From Alloiococcus otitis ATCC 51267 (lineage in GTDB: Bacteria; Bacillota; Bacilli; Lactobacillales; Carnobacteriaceae_A): a DNA stretch of 64,000 nucleotides. Location: assembly GCF_000315445.1 (NCBI RefSeq), contig NZ_JH992960.1:62001-126000 (forward strand), read 5' to 3'. This document shows, piece after piece, positions 18,333-27,949 of the stretch. Below the pieces are notes generated by a model. It searched no databases. It saw nothing but the letters and a program-made list of their open reading frames with translations, and was not told the origin of the DNA. Each line of letters opens with the position of its first letter. The stretch's first letter is position 1. The translations under genes and the position numbers were made by a program.

Positions 18333-19553
18333 GTGAGTAAGGAAAACAAAGAGAAGAAACTTGGACTCTTGCCGCAATTAATCGCTGCGATTGCCTTGGG
18401 GGCTTTGGTAGGTCAGATGTCTTTTATTCCGGACTTTATCTTACAAATACCGGTGACTTTTTCAGACCTGTTTGGGAACATTCTGAATTTTTTTATCCCC
18501 TTGATGATCGTTGGCTTTATTGTGAAAGGGATTGCCGACTTGTCAGAAGGGGTAGGTCGCCTACTTGGGGCGACTGCAGGTATTTCCTACTTGTCTACCT
18601 TAATTGCAGGATTGGTTGCCTACCTCATAGCCAGTTGGGTTTTTCCCTTATTTATCCAACCAGGCCAGGCAACAGTTGAAGTCACAGGTCAAGGCTTAGA
18701 TCCCATTTTTATGGTGGAGATTCCGCCTATGTTTGAGGTGACCTCGGCCATTGTCTTTTCCTTTATGTTTGGCATTACCATTTCATGGTTAAGAAGCAAA
18801 AAAAATTCCTATGGCATGTATAACTTTTTTGATGAATTTAACCAGTCGGTCAGTCTTATCCTTGATAAATTTATTGTTCCATTTCTCCCCTTATTTATCT
18901 TTGGCAATTTTGTTAACTTGTCCTACACAGGAACTTTTGGGGCAATCTTTTCAGTCTTTTGGCGGGTCTTTCTCATCATTATCACCCTTCATTGGGTCTT
19001 CATTATTCTTTGGTTTATTATTGCGGGAACCTATGCTGGTAAGAAGCCCATGGATTTAATCAAGAACCAATTAACCGGTTATATTGCAGCTGTTGGTCTC
19101 CAATCTTCTGCTGCCGCTATTCCTATCAACTTGGAAATTGCTCAAAAGAATGGGGTTTCCAAGGAAATTCGTGATTTTGTCATTCCCTTTTGTTCAACAG
19201 CCCACTTGATGGGGAGTATGATTTCCATCACTTCCAGTGTAATGGCCGTTCTGATGCTAAATGATATGGCCAATGACTTTACTATCATGGCTCCTTTCAT
19301 CATCACCTTAGGTATTGTTATGGTAGCAGCCCCTGGAGCCCCAGGGGGAGCCATTATATCGGCCTTGCCCTTCCTGACCATGGTAGGGATTGACCCTTCT
19401 GGTAGTCTGGCTTCCCTTCTGGTTTCCCTTCATATGGCCCAGGACAGCTTTGGTACAGCGACAAATATTTCAGGGGACAATGCAATCGCGGTTTTAATTG
19501 ATAAATGGTTTAACAAAAATACCAACAGTAACCAAGCTAGCCAAGGTAAGTAA
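18333..19553 (+). CDS. SDF-family dicarboxylate/amino acid:cation symporter, copy 1
   Basis: 406 residues, DAACS (PF00375) fold, with eight helices and two re-entrant hairpins. SSAAAIPINLEIAQKNGV corresponds to the first hairpin, APGAPGGAI to the second, and DSFGTATNISGDNAIAVLID carries the substrate and Na+ ligands. Starts at GTG with GAGGAGG 8 nt before. Family substrates are glutamate, aspartate, serine or C4-dicarboxylates. A paralogue follows in tandem, and glyA comes after that; this proximity hints at an amino acid such as serine, but that is inference. Confidence 0.88.
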   Translation: MSKENKEKKLGLLPQLIAAIALGALVGQMSFIPDFILQIPVTFSDLFGNILNFFIPLMIVGFIVKGIADLSEGVGRLLGATAGISYLSTLIAGLVAYLIASWVFPLFIQPGQATVEVTGQGLDPIFMVEIPPMFEVTSAIVFSFMFGITISWLRSKKNSYGMYNFFDEFNQSVSLILDKFIVPFLPLFIFGNFVNLSYTGTFGAIFSVFWRVFLIIITLHWVFIILWFIIAGTYAGKKPMDLIKNQLTGYIAAVGLQSSAAAIPINLEIAQKNGVSKEIRDFVIPFCSTAHLMGSMISITSSVMAVLMLNDMANDFTIMAPFIITLGIVMVAAPGAPGGAIISALPFLTMVGIDPSGSLASLLVSLHMAQDSFGTATNISGDNAIAVLIDKWFNKNTNSNQASQGK

Positions 19554-19717
19554 AAATTTTATCTGGCAGCTTTCACACTAGACGAAGCTTTTGCTATATT
19601 GGTGCAGATCAGGCAGTTCTAATCCATCCTCAGCCAAGTCAGGAATTGGTCAATCGCCTTCTAAAACAAGGCTAGAAAGAGATCTTAAGATCAAAGACTT
19701 ATGTATAGATAAATATT

Positions 19718-19754
19718 AAAAGGGCTAAGGGTACTGTCCCTTAGCTCTTTTCTT
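19718..19754 (+). terminator. Terminator of symporter copy 1
   Basis: GCTAAGGG (19724-19731) and CCCTTAGC (19738-19745), flanked by AAAAGG and TCTTTTCTT. It separates the two symporter genes into different transcripts. Confidence 0.85.
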
Positions 19755-19900
19755 ACTGACTGTGCATGTGACCCAAATAAAACTAGACAAGAGAAGTTCC
19801 TGATAATATAATAGAATAAATCTAAAGGATAACTCATTTATTGGTCATTAAAATGGCCTTGCATTCCCGGTTGGATCATGCTATTTTATAAGCAGAATAT

Positions 19901-19915
19901 AAGAAAGCGTTTTCT
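19901..19915 (+). promoter_or_regulatory. Possible cre site upstream of symporter copy 2
   Basis: AAGAAAGCGTTTTCT fits WTGNAANCGNWNNCW with one mismatch and is nearly palindromic. It lies 115 bp before copy 2; copy 1 has no equivalent, so the copies may differ in carbon control. The remainder of 19554-20029 holds only a 37-codon frame remnant without recognisable identity. Confidence 0.5.
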
Positions 19916-20029
19916 TTAATAGTGATTTCACAAGAAAAAAGGAGGGTTCAAGTATGATTTATCTTGTCTTGCCGACTTAAACAGTTGTATACTTAGTCCA
20001 ATCTTTTTGAAAACTGAGGAGGTTTCCTA

Positions 20030-21253
20030 ATGAGTCAGGAAAAAAAGAAGAAAAAATTTGGGCTCCTGCCCCAGTTGATTGTAGCTATTATCCTTGGTGC
20101 CCTGGTCGGTCAAATGACATTTATCCCAGAGATTATCTTGCAAATCCCGGTAACCTTTTCCGATTTGTTCGGGAATATTTTAAGCTTTTTTATCCCCTTA
20201 ATGATTGTTGGTTTTATTGTTAAAGGGATAGCCGACCTGTCCGAAGGGGCTGGCCGGCTTTTAGGGGCTACTGCTGGTATTGCTTACCTGTCCACTTTAA
20301 TAGCCGGGACGGTCGCCTATTTAGTTGCGAATTTTGTTTTCCCTTTATTTATTGAAGTAGGCACCTTTGTAGGTGAAGCAGAAGGGGAGGGCTTGGCTCC
20401 GATTTTTACGGTCGAAATTCCAGCCATGTTTGAAGTGACTTCTGCTATCGTCTTTGCCTTTATGTTCGGGATCACTATTTCCTGGTTGCGAACTAACAAA
20501 GAGTCCTATGCCATGTACAATTTTTTCGATGAATTTAACCAATCCGTTATCTTTGTCCTGGAAAGATTTATCGTCCCCCTCTTGCCTTTCTTTATCTTCG
20601 GGAACTTTATCAACCTATCTTACGCTGGAACTTTTGGCACTATCTTGTCTGTTTTTTGGCGGGTCTTCTTGGTCATACTTATCCTGCACTGGGTCTTTAT
20701 CATCCTCTGGTTTGTCTTGGCCGGGTCCTATGCTGGCAAGAACCCATGGACTTTAATCAAAAACCAATTATCCGGCTATATTGCGGCTGTTGGACTCCAA
20801 TCATCAGCGGCTACTATCCCTATTAACTTAGAAATCGCAAGAAAAAACGGTGTCTCACAAAAAATTCGTGACTTTGTTGTCCCCTTCTGTGCGACCGCCC
20901 ACCTGATGGGGAGTATGATTACCATTACCTCCTGTGTCATGGCTGTTCTCATGATGAACGACATGCCTTCTAATTATGGCATCATCGGGCCTTTTATCAT
21001 CACCTTAGGGATTGCCATGGTTGCGGCACCAGGAGCTCCAGGCGGGGCCATCATGGCAGCCTTACCTTTCTTGGGGATGGTGGGGATCGACCCGTCTGGT
21101 GCCCTGGCTTCTTTACTGGTCTCCCTCTATATTGCCCAGGATAGCTTTGGAACAGCCACCAATATTTCAGGCGACAACGCCATTGCCGTTCTGATTGACA
21201 AGTGGTTTAACAAAAATATAGGCGGAGGCGACATAAACCAAGCCAGTGATTAA
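20030..21253 (+). CDS. SDF-family dicarboxylate/amino acid:cation symporter, copy 2
   Basis: 407 residues, closely similar to copy 1 over the full length, e.g. LQIPVTFSDLFGNIL and SFFIPLMIVGFIVKGIADLS in both with few changes. The bases just before the gene, GAGGAGGTTTCC, are identical in both, so the duplication took in the translation start region. Starts with ATG rather than GTG. Differences gather in the loop after helix 3 (EVGTFVGEAEGEG here, QPGQATVEVTGQG in copy 1), which may change regulation or affinity. No terminator is evident before glyA 132 bp on. Confidence 0.88.
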   Translation: MSQEKKKKKFGLLPQLIVAIILGALVGQMTFIPEIILQIPVTFSDLFGNILSFFIPLMIVGFIVKGIADLSEGAGRLLGATAGIAYLSTLIAGTVAYLVANFVFPLFIEVGTFVGEAEGEGLAPIFTVEIPAMFEVTSAIVFAFMFGITISWLRTNKESYAMYNFFDEFNQSVIFVLERFIVPLLPFFIFGNFINLSYAGTFGTILSVFWRVFLVILILHWVFIILWFVLAGSYAGKNPWTLIKNQLSGYIAAVGLQSSAATIPINLEIARKNGVSQKIRDFVVPFCATAHLMGSMITITSCVMAVLMMNDMPSNYGIIGPFIITLGIAMVAAPGAPGGAIMAALPFLGMVGIDPSGALASLLVSLYIAQDSFGTATNISGDNAIAVLIDKWFNKNIGGGDINQASD

Positions 21254-21385
21254 AGCCTAAAGAACATTGGCCAAACTTGTGTAAAAGCTTGGATTTTGAT
21301 CCAAAACTTGAAACGAATAGAAAAAACTCAGCCAGACGATAAGATTTAACCCTAGTGGTGTGGTAAGATAGAGGAGGAAACAGGA

Positions 21386-22621
21386 ATGACCAAGCAATAT
21401 TTTGACAAAGAAATTTTTGCAACAATTGAGAAGGAGAGGCAAAGACAAGAAGACAATATTGAATTGATTGCTTCTGAAAACTTTGTCTCTGAAGAAGTTT
21501 TACAGGCTCAAGGGTCTATTTTGACCAACAAGTACGCAGAAGGCTACCCTGGCAAACGCTATTATGGGGGCTGTGAATTTGTCGATGTCATCGAGCAGTT
21601 GGCCATAGACCGGGTCAAAGACTTGTTCGAAGCTGATTATGCCAATGTCCAACCCCACTCCGGGTCCCAGGCCAATAACGCCGTCTTCCAAGCCCTGCTC
21701 CAGCCTGGGGACACTTACTTGGGTATGGACTTGAGCCACGGGGGGCACTTAACCCACGGGTCTCCGGTTAACTTTTCTGGCATTTTGTATCATGCTGTCC
21801 ACTACGGAGTTAACAAGGAAACAGAACTAATTGACTACGACCAAGTCCGCCAACTCGCCATAGACCACCAGCCAAAGATGATCATTGCTGGCTACTCGGC
21901 CTATCCAAGGGAGTTGGACTTTAAGAAGTTTAGAGACATTGCTGACGAGGTTGGTGCCTATCTGATGGTGGATATGGCCCACTTTGCTGGTTTAGTCGCA
22001 GCAGGCGTCTATCCTGACCCTGTTCCTTATGCGGATGTCATCACCTCTACTACCCACAAGACCTTGCGGGGACCTCGGGGAGGCTTAATCCTAGCCAAGG
22101 CAAAATATGCTAAAAAATTAAACTCGGCTATTTTTCCCGGTAGCCAGGGCGGTCCCTTGGAACACGTGATTGCTGGGAAGGCAGTGGCCTTTTTAGAAGC
22201 TGCCCAGCCTGCCTTTAAAGACTATGCTAAGCAGATTAAAAAGAATGCCAAAGCTATGGCAGAGGTTTTTGCCCAATCAGACAAGGCCCGACTGATCTCG
22301 AATGGAACGGACAACCACTTGCTCCTCCTTGATGTAACAGGTTTTGGCCTTACCGGTAAAGAGGCCGAGAAGCTTTTAGACCAGGCCAAAATTACCGTTA
22401 ATAAAAACACCATTCCTTTTGAAACCCGGTCACCACAAGTGACGTCTGGTATCCGCTTAGGGACACCGGCTGTGACCACTCGGGGCTTCAAAGAAGAAGA
22501 TTGCCAGCAAGTTGCCCGTTTGATTATCCAAGCATTGGAATCAAATGACCAAGAAGAGGTCCTCGACCAAGTTCGTCAAGGTGTAGCCAACTTAACCAAG
22601 GCTATCCCACTATACAAATAA
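21386..22621 (+). CDS. glyA: Serine hydroxymethyltransferase
   Basis: PLP enzyme that interconverts serine and glycine and charges tetrahydrofolate with a one-carbon unit. 411 residues. The PLP lysine is in [24 protein letters not shown] and [13 protein letters not shown] are family hallmarks. RBS GAGGAGG precedes the ATG. The 132-nt leader after symporter 2 shows a small hairpin (TTGGAT/ATCCAA) but no recognisable riboswitch. tsaE follows after 14 nt. Confidence 0.98.
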   Translation: MTKQYFDKEIFATIEKERQRQEDNIELIASENFVSEEVLQAQGSILTNKYAEGYPGKRYYGGCEFVDVIEQLAIDRVKDLFEADYANVQPHSGSQANNAVFQALLQPGDTYLGMDLSHGGHLTHGSPVNFSGILYHAVHYGVNKETELIDYDQVRQLAIDHQPKMIIAGYSAYPRELDFKKFRDIADEVGAYLMVDMAHFAGLVAAGVYPDPVPYADVITSTTHKTLRGPRGGLILAKAKYAKKLNSAIFPGSQGGPLEHVIAGKAVAFLEAAQPAFKDYAKQIKKNAKAMAEVFAQSDKARLISNGTDNHLLLLDVTGFGLTGKEAEKLLDQAKITVNKNTIPFETRSPQVTSGIRLGTPAVTTRGFKEEDCQQVARLIIQALESNDQEEVLDQVRQGVANLTKAIPLYK

Positions 22622-22635
22622 GAAAGAATGAGTTG

Positions 22636-23103
22636 ATGAAAGAAATACAAGTAAAAGACCAAGAAGGATCCTATAAACTAGCCCAGACCCTAGCCCAATA
22701 TGTCAAGCCGGGGATGGTCTTCTTACTAGAAGGGGACTTGGGGGCCGGCAAGACAACTTTTACCAAGGGCTTGGCCCAGGCCCTCCACATTGACCGGATG
22801 ATTAAAAGTCCCACCTACACGATTATCCGAGAATACCAAGGTGGCGATCTCCCTCTCTACCATATGGACCTCTACCGGCTGGACTTGGACATGGCCCTAG
22901 ACCTAGGTTTGGAAGAATATTTTGACGGCCCTGGTCTTTGTGTGGTGGAGTGGCCTTCCCAGGCAATGGAGGCCATGCCCAGAAAACACCTTAAAATTAC
23001 TATTAAGGATTACTTTGACCAAGCCGGCCACCGGACTTTTTACTTGCAAGCTGAGGGAGAAGCCTACCAAGCCCTCCTAGACCAGGTTCATTTAGACGAA
23101 TAG
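22636..23103 (+). CDS. tsaE: tRNA threonylcarbamoyladenosine biosynthesis ATPase TsaE
   Basis: Small ATPase that works with TsaB and TsaD to place t6A at position 37 of ANN-decoding tRNAs. About 155 residues with Walker A LEGDLGAGKTTFTKGL, the family motif SPTYTIIREY, and HMDLYRL...LGLEEYF. The ATG at 22636 follows directly on a TTG; only a weak GAAAG site lies upstream, so translation is probably coupled to glyA. Confidence 0.95.
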   Translation: MKEIQVKDQEGSYKLAQTLAQYVKPGMVFLLEGDLGAGKTTFTKGLAQALHIDRMIKSPTYTIIREYQGGDLPLYHMDLYRLDLDMALDLGLEEYFDGPGLCVVEWPSQAMEAMPRKHLKITIKDYFDQAGHRTFYLQAEGEAYQALLDQVHLDE

Positions 23104-23106
23104 ACC

Positions 23107-23145
23107 AGCAGAAAAGAGCTAAGGGAAGACCTTAGCTCTTTTGCT
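23107..23145. terminator. Bidirectional terminator between tsaE and the P-type ATPase
   Basis: AGCAGAAAAGAGCTAAGG pairs with CCTTAGCTCTTTTGCT around GAAGA. A-rich and T-rich arms work on both strands. Confidence 0.88.
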
Positions 23146-23175
23146 GTTTCTGCTCAATGGGGTGATAGTTTTGAC

Positions 23176-25806
23176 TTAGTGGTTAAAGATTAATTTTTTC
23201 ACTTCCATGATGATGGTGGTAGCTAGGGCTAGGCCGGAAGCGATCCCCCAGTGGACTAGGCCAAAGGAGTCGGGAATGCTGAAGAGGTCCCGGGCAATAG
23301 GAAGGAGGGTCAAACCGTACAAGGCCATGCAGACGAGGAAGGCAAGGAGGATGTATTTGTTGGAAGTGAAGCCCAATTCAGCAATGGTCAGGTTTTTAGA
23401 CCGGGCTGGGAAAACCTGGAGACTTCTGGATAAGATGAGGGTTGTGAAGGCCATGGCCACGCTGATTTCAACGCTGTAGGATAAACCAATATACTGGGAC
23501 AGGATAACGGCCAGGGCTATGGTAATCCCCCTAAAGAGGATATTTTCCAGGGTTCCACCAGCAAAGAGACCTTCATTGGGGTCTCTTGGGTCCTCCTGCA
23601 TCAGTTGGGCTTCAATCGGCTCCGCACCGAGGGCAATAGCAGGGAGGGCGTCGTTGACCAGGTTAATAAAGAGAAGCTGGATGGTGGTAAATGGGGCCAC
23701 CCAATTTAAGATCAAGGCCACGATAATAGCCAAGACAGCCCCAAGGTTTCCGGAGAAGAGGTAGGAAATCGATTTTTTAATATTACTGTAGACATTCCGG
23801 CCAACTTCAACCGCATTGATAATGGAGACGAAGTTGTCATCGGTCAAGATCATGGCAGCAGCATCTTTTGCGACATCCGTTCCTGACCCCATGGCCACAC
23901 CGATGTCAGCTTGTTTAAGGGCAGGGGCATCGTTAACCCCGTCCCCAGTCATAGCCGTAACCTTGTCTTTGGCTTGCCAAGCATCGACAATCCGGATTTT
24001 GTTTTCAGGAGTGACCCGGGCATAGACTGAAATGGATTCCAACTTCTCTTCCAATTCTCGGTCGGACATGTCATCTAACTCACTACCAGTGACAGCCAAA
24101 TCACCTTCACGGAAGATTTCCAAGTCCTGGGCAATGGCCTGGGCGGTTGTCTTGTGGTCTCCGGTGATCATAATTGGCCGGATGCCGGCATTTTTGGCAG
24201 TTTGGATAGCATCGTAAACCTCTTGTCGGGGTGGGTCGATCATAGCCATCAAACCCACCAGGATAAGGTCATTTTCATCATCTAGGTCTAAGTTATCGGA
24301 AGGGTGGTCTTTATAGGCAAAGGCCAAGACTCGTTTGGCTTCTTCAGCAAAGTCTTCATTAGCCTGGATAAAGGCTTCTTTATCTTCTTGGCTAAGGTCT
24401 TGGACCTGGCCGTCTTTAAGAATGCGGTTGGCCCGGTCGAAAACGACATCAGGTCCCCCCTTGGTTAGCATCATTTGGTCTCCGTCAATTTCATGGAGGG
24501 AGGACATCAACTTCCGGTCAGAGTCAAAGGGGAGCTCGGCGATTCGAGGATAGCGGTCGCGGAGGTCTTGATAGTCTAAGTCTAAATCTTGGGCCAAGAG
24601 AATAAAGGCTGCTTCAGTTGGATCACCTGCTAGAGTCCCTTCCTGGTTGACATAGGAATCATTTGCCAAGATGGCGATTTTATAGAGGAGGTCTTCTGCC
24701 GGGGACCATTTGTCTGGATCCTCATCTTGGAAGATTTGGTCTTGGTCAGGTAGGAAGCCATCCACTACCGTCATCTTGTTTTGGGTCAAGGTCCCGGTCT
24801 TGTCTGAGCAGATAATAGAGGTTGATCCCAGTGTTTCCACTGCTGGTAGGCGGCGGATGATGGCATGTCTTTTAGCCATTTTGTTGGTCCCTGTGGAGAG
24901 AACAATAGTAATGATGGACTGGAGAGCTTCAGGAATCGCAGCAACAGCTACTGCCACAGCGAACATAAAGGCATTGACTAAGGAAAGGGTAAGGTTGGAA
25001 GTCCCCATGGTCAAAATTCGGTAACTTGAAAGGGCAAATATAAAGAGAGAAAGGATTAAGATGCCCCAGCCCAACTTCACAGAAAATTTCCCAACCTGGA
25101 CCTGGAGAGGGGTTTCCTTGGTCTTGGCTGACTGGATCAAAGAGGCAATTTTACCCATTTCCGACTGGTTACCGGTTTCGGTTACTAAAAATTTTCCTCG
25201 ACCATTGGTGACCAGGGTGCCACTGTAGACCATGTTAATTCGGTCAGCTAGGGGTGTTTTCTCTTCTACTTGGCCGACTTCCTTACTGGCAGGGACTGAT
25301 TCTCCGGTTAAGGCTCCTTCGTCCACCTGCAGACTTTTAGCTTCTAGCAAGAGGCCGTCTGCTGGGACCTGATCGCCAACTTCCAAATGAACCAGATCAC
25401 CGGGGACAACTTGGTCTGCTTCAACTTCAACTTGCTGGTCATTGCGGTAAACTACTGCTGTGGGAGAAGACAGGTTGCGGAGGGACTCTAGGGATTCAGC
25501 TGCTTTTTTCTCCTGAACCACTGTAATAATGGCACTGAGGATAACAATGGCTAGGACAACTAGGGATTCAAAAATCTCACCCAAGAAAATTTGGACCAGG
25601 GCCACGAGCAAGAGGATGATCACCATGGGGTCTTTGAAATTTTCTAGGAACATTTTAAGGGTGGACTTTTGCTCCTGGTCTTGGATTTGGTTGGGGCCGT
25701 ATCGGTCGAGCCGGTCCTGGACTTGGTTGTCAGATAAGCCCTCTAAGCTAGCATCCAAATGGCTTAAAGCCTCATCTTGCTTCATAGCGTAATATGGTTT
25801 GGTCAT
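23176..25806 (-). CDS. P-type cation ATPase (Ca2+/Mn2+ class), riboswitch-controlled
   Basis: Membrane pump of about 876 residues. It has an N-terminal cation ATPase domain (residues ~1-70), TGES in EGALTGESVPASK, the phosphorylated Asp in SDKTGTLTQNK, KGGPD nucleotide binding, TGDGVNDAPALKQADIG, and ten membrane helices. The M4 motif AVAAIPEAL is of the SERCA/PMCA calcium type. A yybP-ykoY Mn2+ riboswitch in its leader argues that it exports Mn2+ (or Mn2+ and Ca2+), as proposed for lactococcal YoaB and pneumococcal MgtA. The ATG at 25806 follows AAAGGAGAAAGG; upstream in-frame codons fall inside the riboswitch terminator. Confidence 0.93.
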   Translation of the reverse strand: MTKPYYAMKQDEALSHLDASLEGLSDNQVQDRLDRYGPNQIQDQEQKSTLKMFLENFKDPMVIILLLVALVQIFLGEIFESLVVLAIVILSAIITVVQEKKAAESLESLRNLSSPTAVVYRNDQQVEVEADQVVPGDLVHLEVGDQVPADGLLLEAKSLQVDEGALTGESVPASKEVGQVEEKTPLADRINMVYSGTLVTNGRGKFLVTETGNQSEMGKIASLIQSAKTKETPLQVQVGKFSVKLGWGILILSLFIFALSSYRILTMGTSNLTLSLVNAFMFAVAVAVAAIPEALQSIITIVLSTGTNKMAKRHAIIRRLPAVETLGSTSIICSDKTGTLTQNKMTVVDGFLPDQDQIFQDEDPDKWSPAEDLLYKIAILANDSYVNQEGTLAGDPTEAAFILLAQDLDLDYQDLRDRYPRIAELPFDSDRKLMSSLHEIDGDQMMLTKGGPDVVFDRANRILKDGQVQDLSQEDKEAFIQANEDFAEEAKRVLAFAYKDHPSDNLDLDDENDLILVGLMAMIDPPRQEVYDAIQTAKNAGIRPIMITGDHKTTAQAIAQDLEIFREGDLAVTGSELDDMSDRELEEKLESISVYARVTPENKIRIVDAWQAKDKVTAMTGDGVNDAPALKQADIGVAMGSGTDVAKDAAAMILTDDNFVSIINAVEVGRNVYSNIKKSISYLFSGNLGAVLAIIVALILNWVAPFTTIQLLFINLVNDALPAIALGAEPIEAQLMQEDPRDPNEGLFAGGTLENILFRGITIALAVILSQYIGLSYSVEISVAMAFTTLILSRSLQVFPARSKNLTIAELGFTSNKYILLAFLVCMALYGLTLLPIARDLFSIPDSFGLVHWGIASGLALATTIIMEVKKLIFNH

Positions 25807-25845
25807 AGTTGATCCTTTCTCCTTTAAAAGAGCACAGACAGGATT

Positions 25846-25972
25846 AAAAAAAGACGCATGCAAAAGCTAGGACTTTTACATACGTCTCACTATTTAATCC
25901 AGTACCAGAAACAAAAAAGCCATCGTTTCGGTTGGTGGCACTGGAACAGAAATCTGTCAGTTACTCCCGTAT
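25846..25972 (-). ncRNA. yybP-ykoY (manganese) riboswitch with intrinsic terminator
   Basis: On the minus strand the leader reads ATACG (25968-25972), GGGAGTAAC, two hairpin regions, then GTGAGACGTATG. ATACG pairs with CGTAT (25880-25884) as helix P1 next to the hallmark GGGAGTA and TGAGA segments. The 3' half of P1 is also the 5' arm of a 14-bp terminator stem, GACGTATGTAAAAG (25873-25886) with CTTTTGCATGCGTC (25853-25866), ending in T7 (25846-25852). Metal binding would stabilise P1 and block the terminator, making an ON switch for the ATPase. Confidence 0.88.
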
Positions 25973-25992
25973 TGATTTATAATACTAAAGTA

Positions 25993-26021
25993 ATTATAGC
26001 GACTGGATGGACTGAAAACAA
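25993..26021 (-). promoter_or_regulatory. Promoter of the riboswitch-ATPase transcript
   Basis: TTGTTT (26016-26021), 17 nt and TATAAT (25993-25998) on the minus strand, about 20 nt before the aptamer. Confidence 0.7.
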
Positions 26022-26192
26022 GTCTTTTAAATTATTTTTTTATTAAAAAGATAAAAGTAAAATCTCCCTAAGGCAAGAAAATCTTTTTCGATATCTTCTT
26101 TTATTCGTGATAGAATGATCGTATCATATTTTAGACTTTATTAGTAGTTGAAAGCAAAAGATTTATGTATCATAAAGTAAAGGATTAGTAAA

Positions 26193-27110
26193 ATGTTATT
26201 TGATCGTATCGTAGAAGCCTTTCCCGAAAGCAACATCAAAAAAGATGAACCCTTGTCCTATTACTCTTACACTCGAACAGGTGGCCCGGCTGACATTTTG
26301 ATTTTCCCAGAATCCATCGATGAAATTGTGACGATTATCAAGTGGATCAACCAAAGTCCGGAATACCAAGCTGGCGATCTCCCCCTCACTATCTTAGGCA
26401 ATGCTAGCAACCTGATCGTAAAAGATGGTGGGATAAGAGGGATTACCATCATTACCACCGGCATTAAAACCATTTGTCACGAAGAGAACCGGATCACTGC
26501 GGGCGCTGGAGCAGCTATTATCGATGTTAGCCAGGCTGCCTTGGACCATAGCTTAACTGGCTTGGAATTCGCTTGTGGCATACCGGGTAGTACAGGCGGG
26601 GCTGTTTACATGAACGCTGGGGCTTACGGTGGGGAAGTCCAGCATTGTGTTGAAAGTGTCCAAGTCTTGACCCGGCATGGCCAGTTGAAGACCTATAGTA
26701 ATGCGGAAATGAACTTCTCCTACCGCCACAGTTATTTGATGGAAGAAGACGATATAGTAGTCTCCGTGACCTTTAAATTGGAGTCGGGCGACTACATCAC
26801 TATCAAGGAAAAGATGGATGAATTAACCTACCTTAGAGAATCCAAACAACCGCTGGAATACCCCTCTTGTGGGTCAGTCTTTAAAAGACCTGAAGGCCAC
26901 TTTACGGGGAAATTAATCCAGGATGCTGGCCTTCAAGGATTGGTCCATGGTGGAGCCCAGGTATCCGAAAAACATGCCGGTTTTATCATTAATATAGGCA
27001 ATGCTACCGCCAGCGACTACCAAGAGTTGATCCAACATATCCAAGAAGAAGTCTACCGGATTTACAAGGTTAAGCTGGAACGTGAAGTTCGCATTATAGG
27101 GGAGGATTAG
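26193..27110 (+). CDS. murB: UDP-N-acetylenolpyruvoylglucosamine reductase
   Basis: FAD-dependent reductase that completes UDP-N-acetylmuramic acid for peptidoglycan. 305 residues. FAD-binding GPADILIFP and [15 protein letters not shown], the [20 protein letters not shown] block, and the proton-donor serine in [12 protein letters not shown] are visible. The short form lacks the extra C-terminal loop of the E. coli type. RBS AAAGG precedes the ATG; rpiA follows after 19 nt. Confidence 0.97.
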   Translation: MLFDRIVEAFPESNIKKDEPLSYYSYTRTGGPADILIFPESIDEIVTIIKWINQSPEYQAGDLPLTILGNASNLIVKDGGIRGITIITTGIKTICHEENRITAGAGAAIIDVSQAALDHSLTGLEFACGIPGSTGGAVYMNAGAYGGEVQHCVESVQVLTRHGQLKTYSNAEMNFSYRHSYLMEEDDIVVSVTFKLESGDYITIKEKMDELTYLRESKQPLEYPSCGSVFKRPEGHFTGKLIQDAGLQGLVHGGAQVSEKHAGFIINIGNATASDYQELIQHIQEEVYRIYKVKLEREVRIIGED

Positions 27111-27129
27111 TTAGAAAGGGGCAGGCGTC

Positions 27130-27804
27130 ATGACAGACTTAAAGAAAGCAGTTGGCTATCAGGCGGCCGAATACGTTGAAGATGGTATGGTGGTTGGTCT
27201 TGGCACAGGCTCGACAGTAGCCTACCTACTCGAGGGTTTGGGCAAGCGGCTGAAGGCAGAAAACTTGTCCATAACAGCTGTCACAACTTCCAACCGGACC
27301 AAGGACAAGGCGAGGAGCTTGGGCATTCCCACCCTTCCCCTGGACCAGGTTGAGCGAATTGATTTGACCATTGACGGAGCTGATGAGGTGGACCCCCAAT
27401 TTAACGGGATCAAGGGGGGAGGCGGGGCCCACCTTTACGAAAAAATTGTGGCCCAGCATTCCAAACAAAATATCTGGATTGTCGATGAATCCAAGTTGGT
27501 GGACCAGCTAGGGGCCTTCCCATTACCTGTTGAGGTGGTCAAATTTGGTAGCCAGCACCTATTTGACCAATTGGTGGCAGACCAGCTCAAGCCTAGCTGG
27601 CGTTTAGATGACCAGGGCCAAAAGTACTTAACCGATGACAACAACTACATCATCGACCTCAAGCTTGACTACATTGACCAGGTCCAAGAATTGGCAGCCC
27701 AACTCAAATCCTATACTGGTCTGGTGGAGCACGGTCTTTTTATCGGCTTGACCGACCGAGTCCTAGTGGGCCGACCAAGTGGGGTAGAAGTTTTAACCAA
27801 GTAG
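27130..27804 (+). CDS. rpiA: Ribose-5-phosphate isomerase A
   Basis: Interconverts ribulose-5-P and ribose-5-P in the pentose phosphate pathway. 224 residues with GLGTGSTVAYLLE, TIDGADEVDPQFNGIKGGGG and the catalytic block VDESKLV. RBS AAAGGGG; likely in one transcript with murB. Confidence 0.97.
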   Translation: MTDLKKAVGYQAAEYVEDGMVVGLGTGSTVAYLLEGLGKRLKAENLSITAVTTSNRTKDKARSLGIPTLPLDQVERIDLTIDGADEVDPQFNGIKGGGGAHLYEKIVAQHSKQNIWIVDESKLVDQLGAFPLPVEVVKFGSQHLFDQLVADQLKPSWRLDDQGQKYLTDDNNYIIDLKLDYIDQVQELAAQLKSYTGLVEHGLFIGLTDRVLVGRPSGVEVLTK

Positions 27805-27860
27805 CCAACCTCCCATCAAGCAAGAAAGCCCGTCTTCTAAAGCCGGGCTCCTATCCTCAA

Positions 27861-27894
27861 GAGCATACTGGGGTTATCAGTATGCTCTTTGATT
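27861..27894 (+). terminator. Terminator of murB-rpiA
   Basis: GAGCATACTG (27861-27870) pairs with CAGTATGCTC (27878-27887), followed by TTTGATTTT. Confidence 0.85.
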
Positions 27895-27949
27895 TTAACC
27901 TGGCCACTGCCGGGTTAAACCACTCATTAACGTAGAAGGTGTGATGTAA

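Noticed and set aside
21254-21385. Riboswitch in the glyA leader
   Set aside because: Only a short TTGGAT/ATCCAA hairpin is seen, with no tetrahydrofolate, glycine or SAM aptamer motifs and no terminator.
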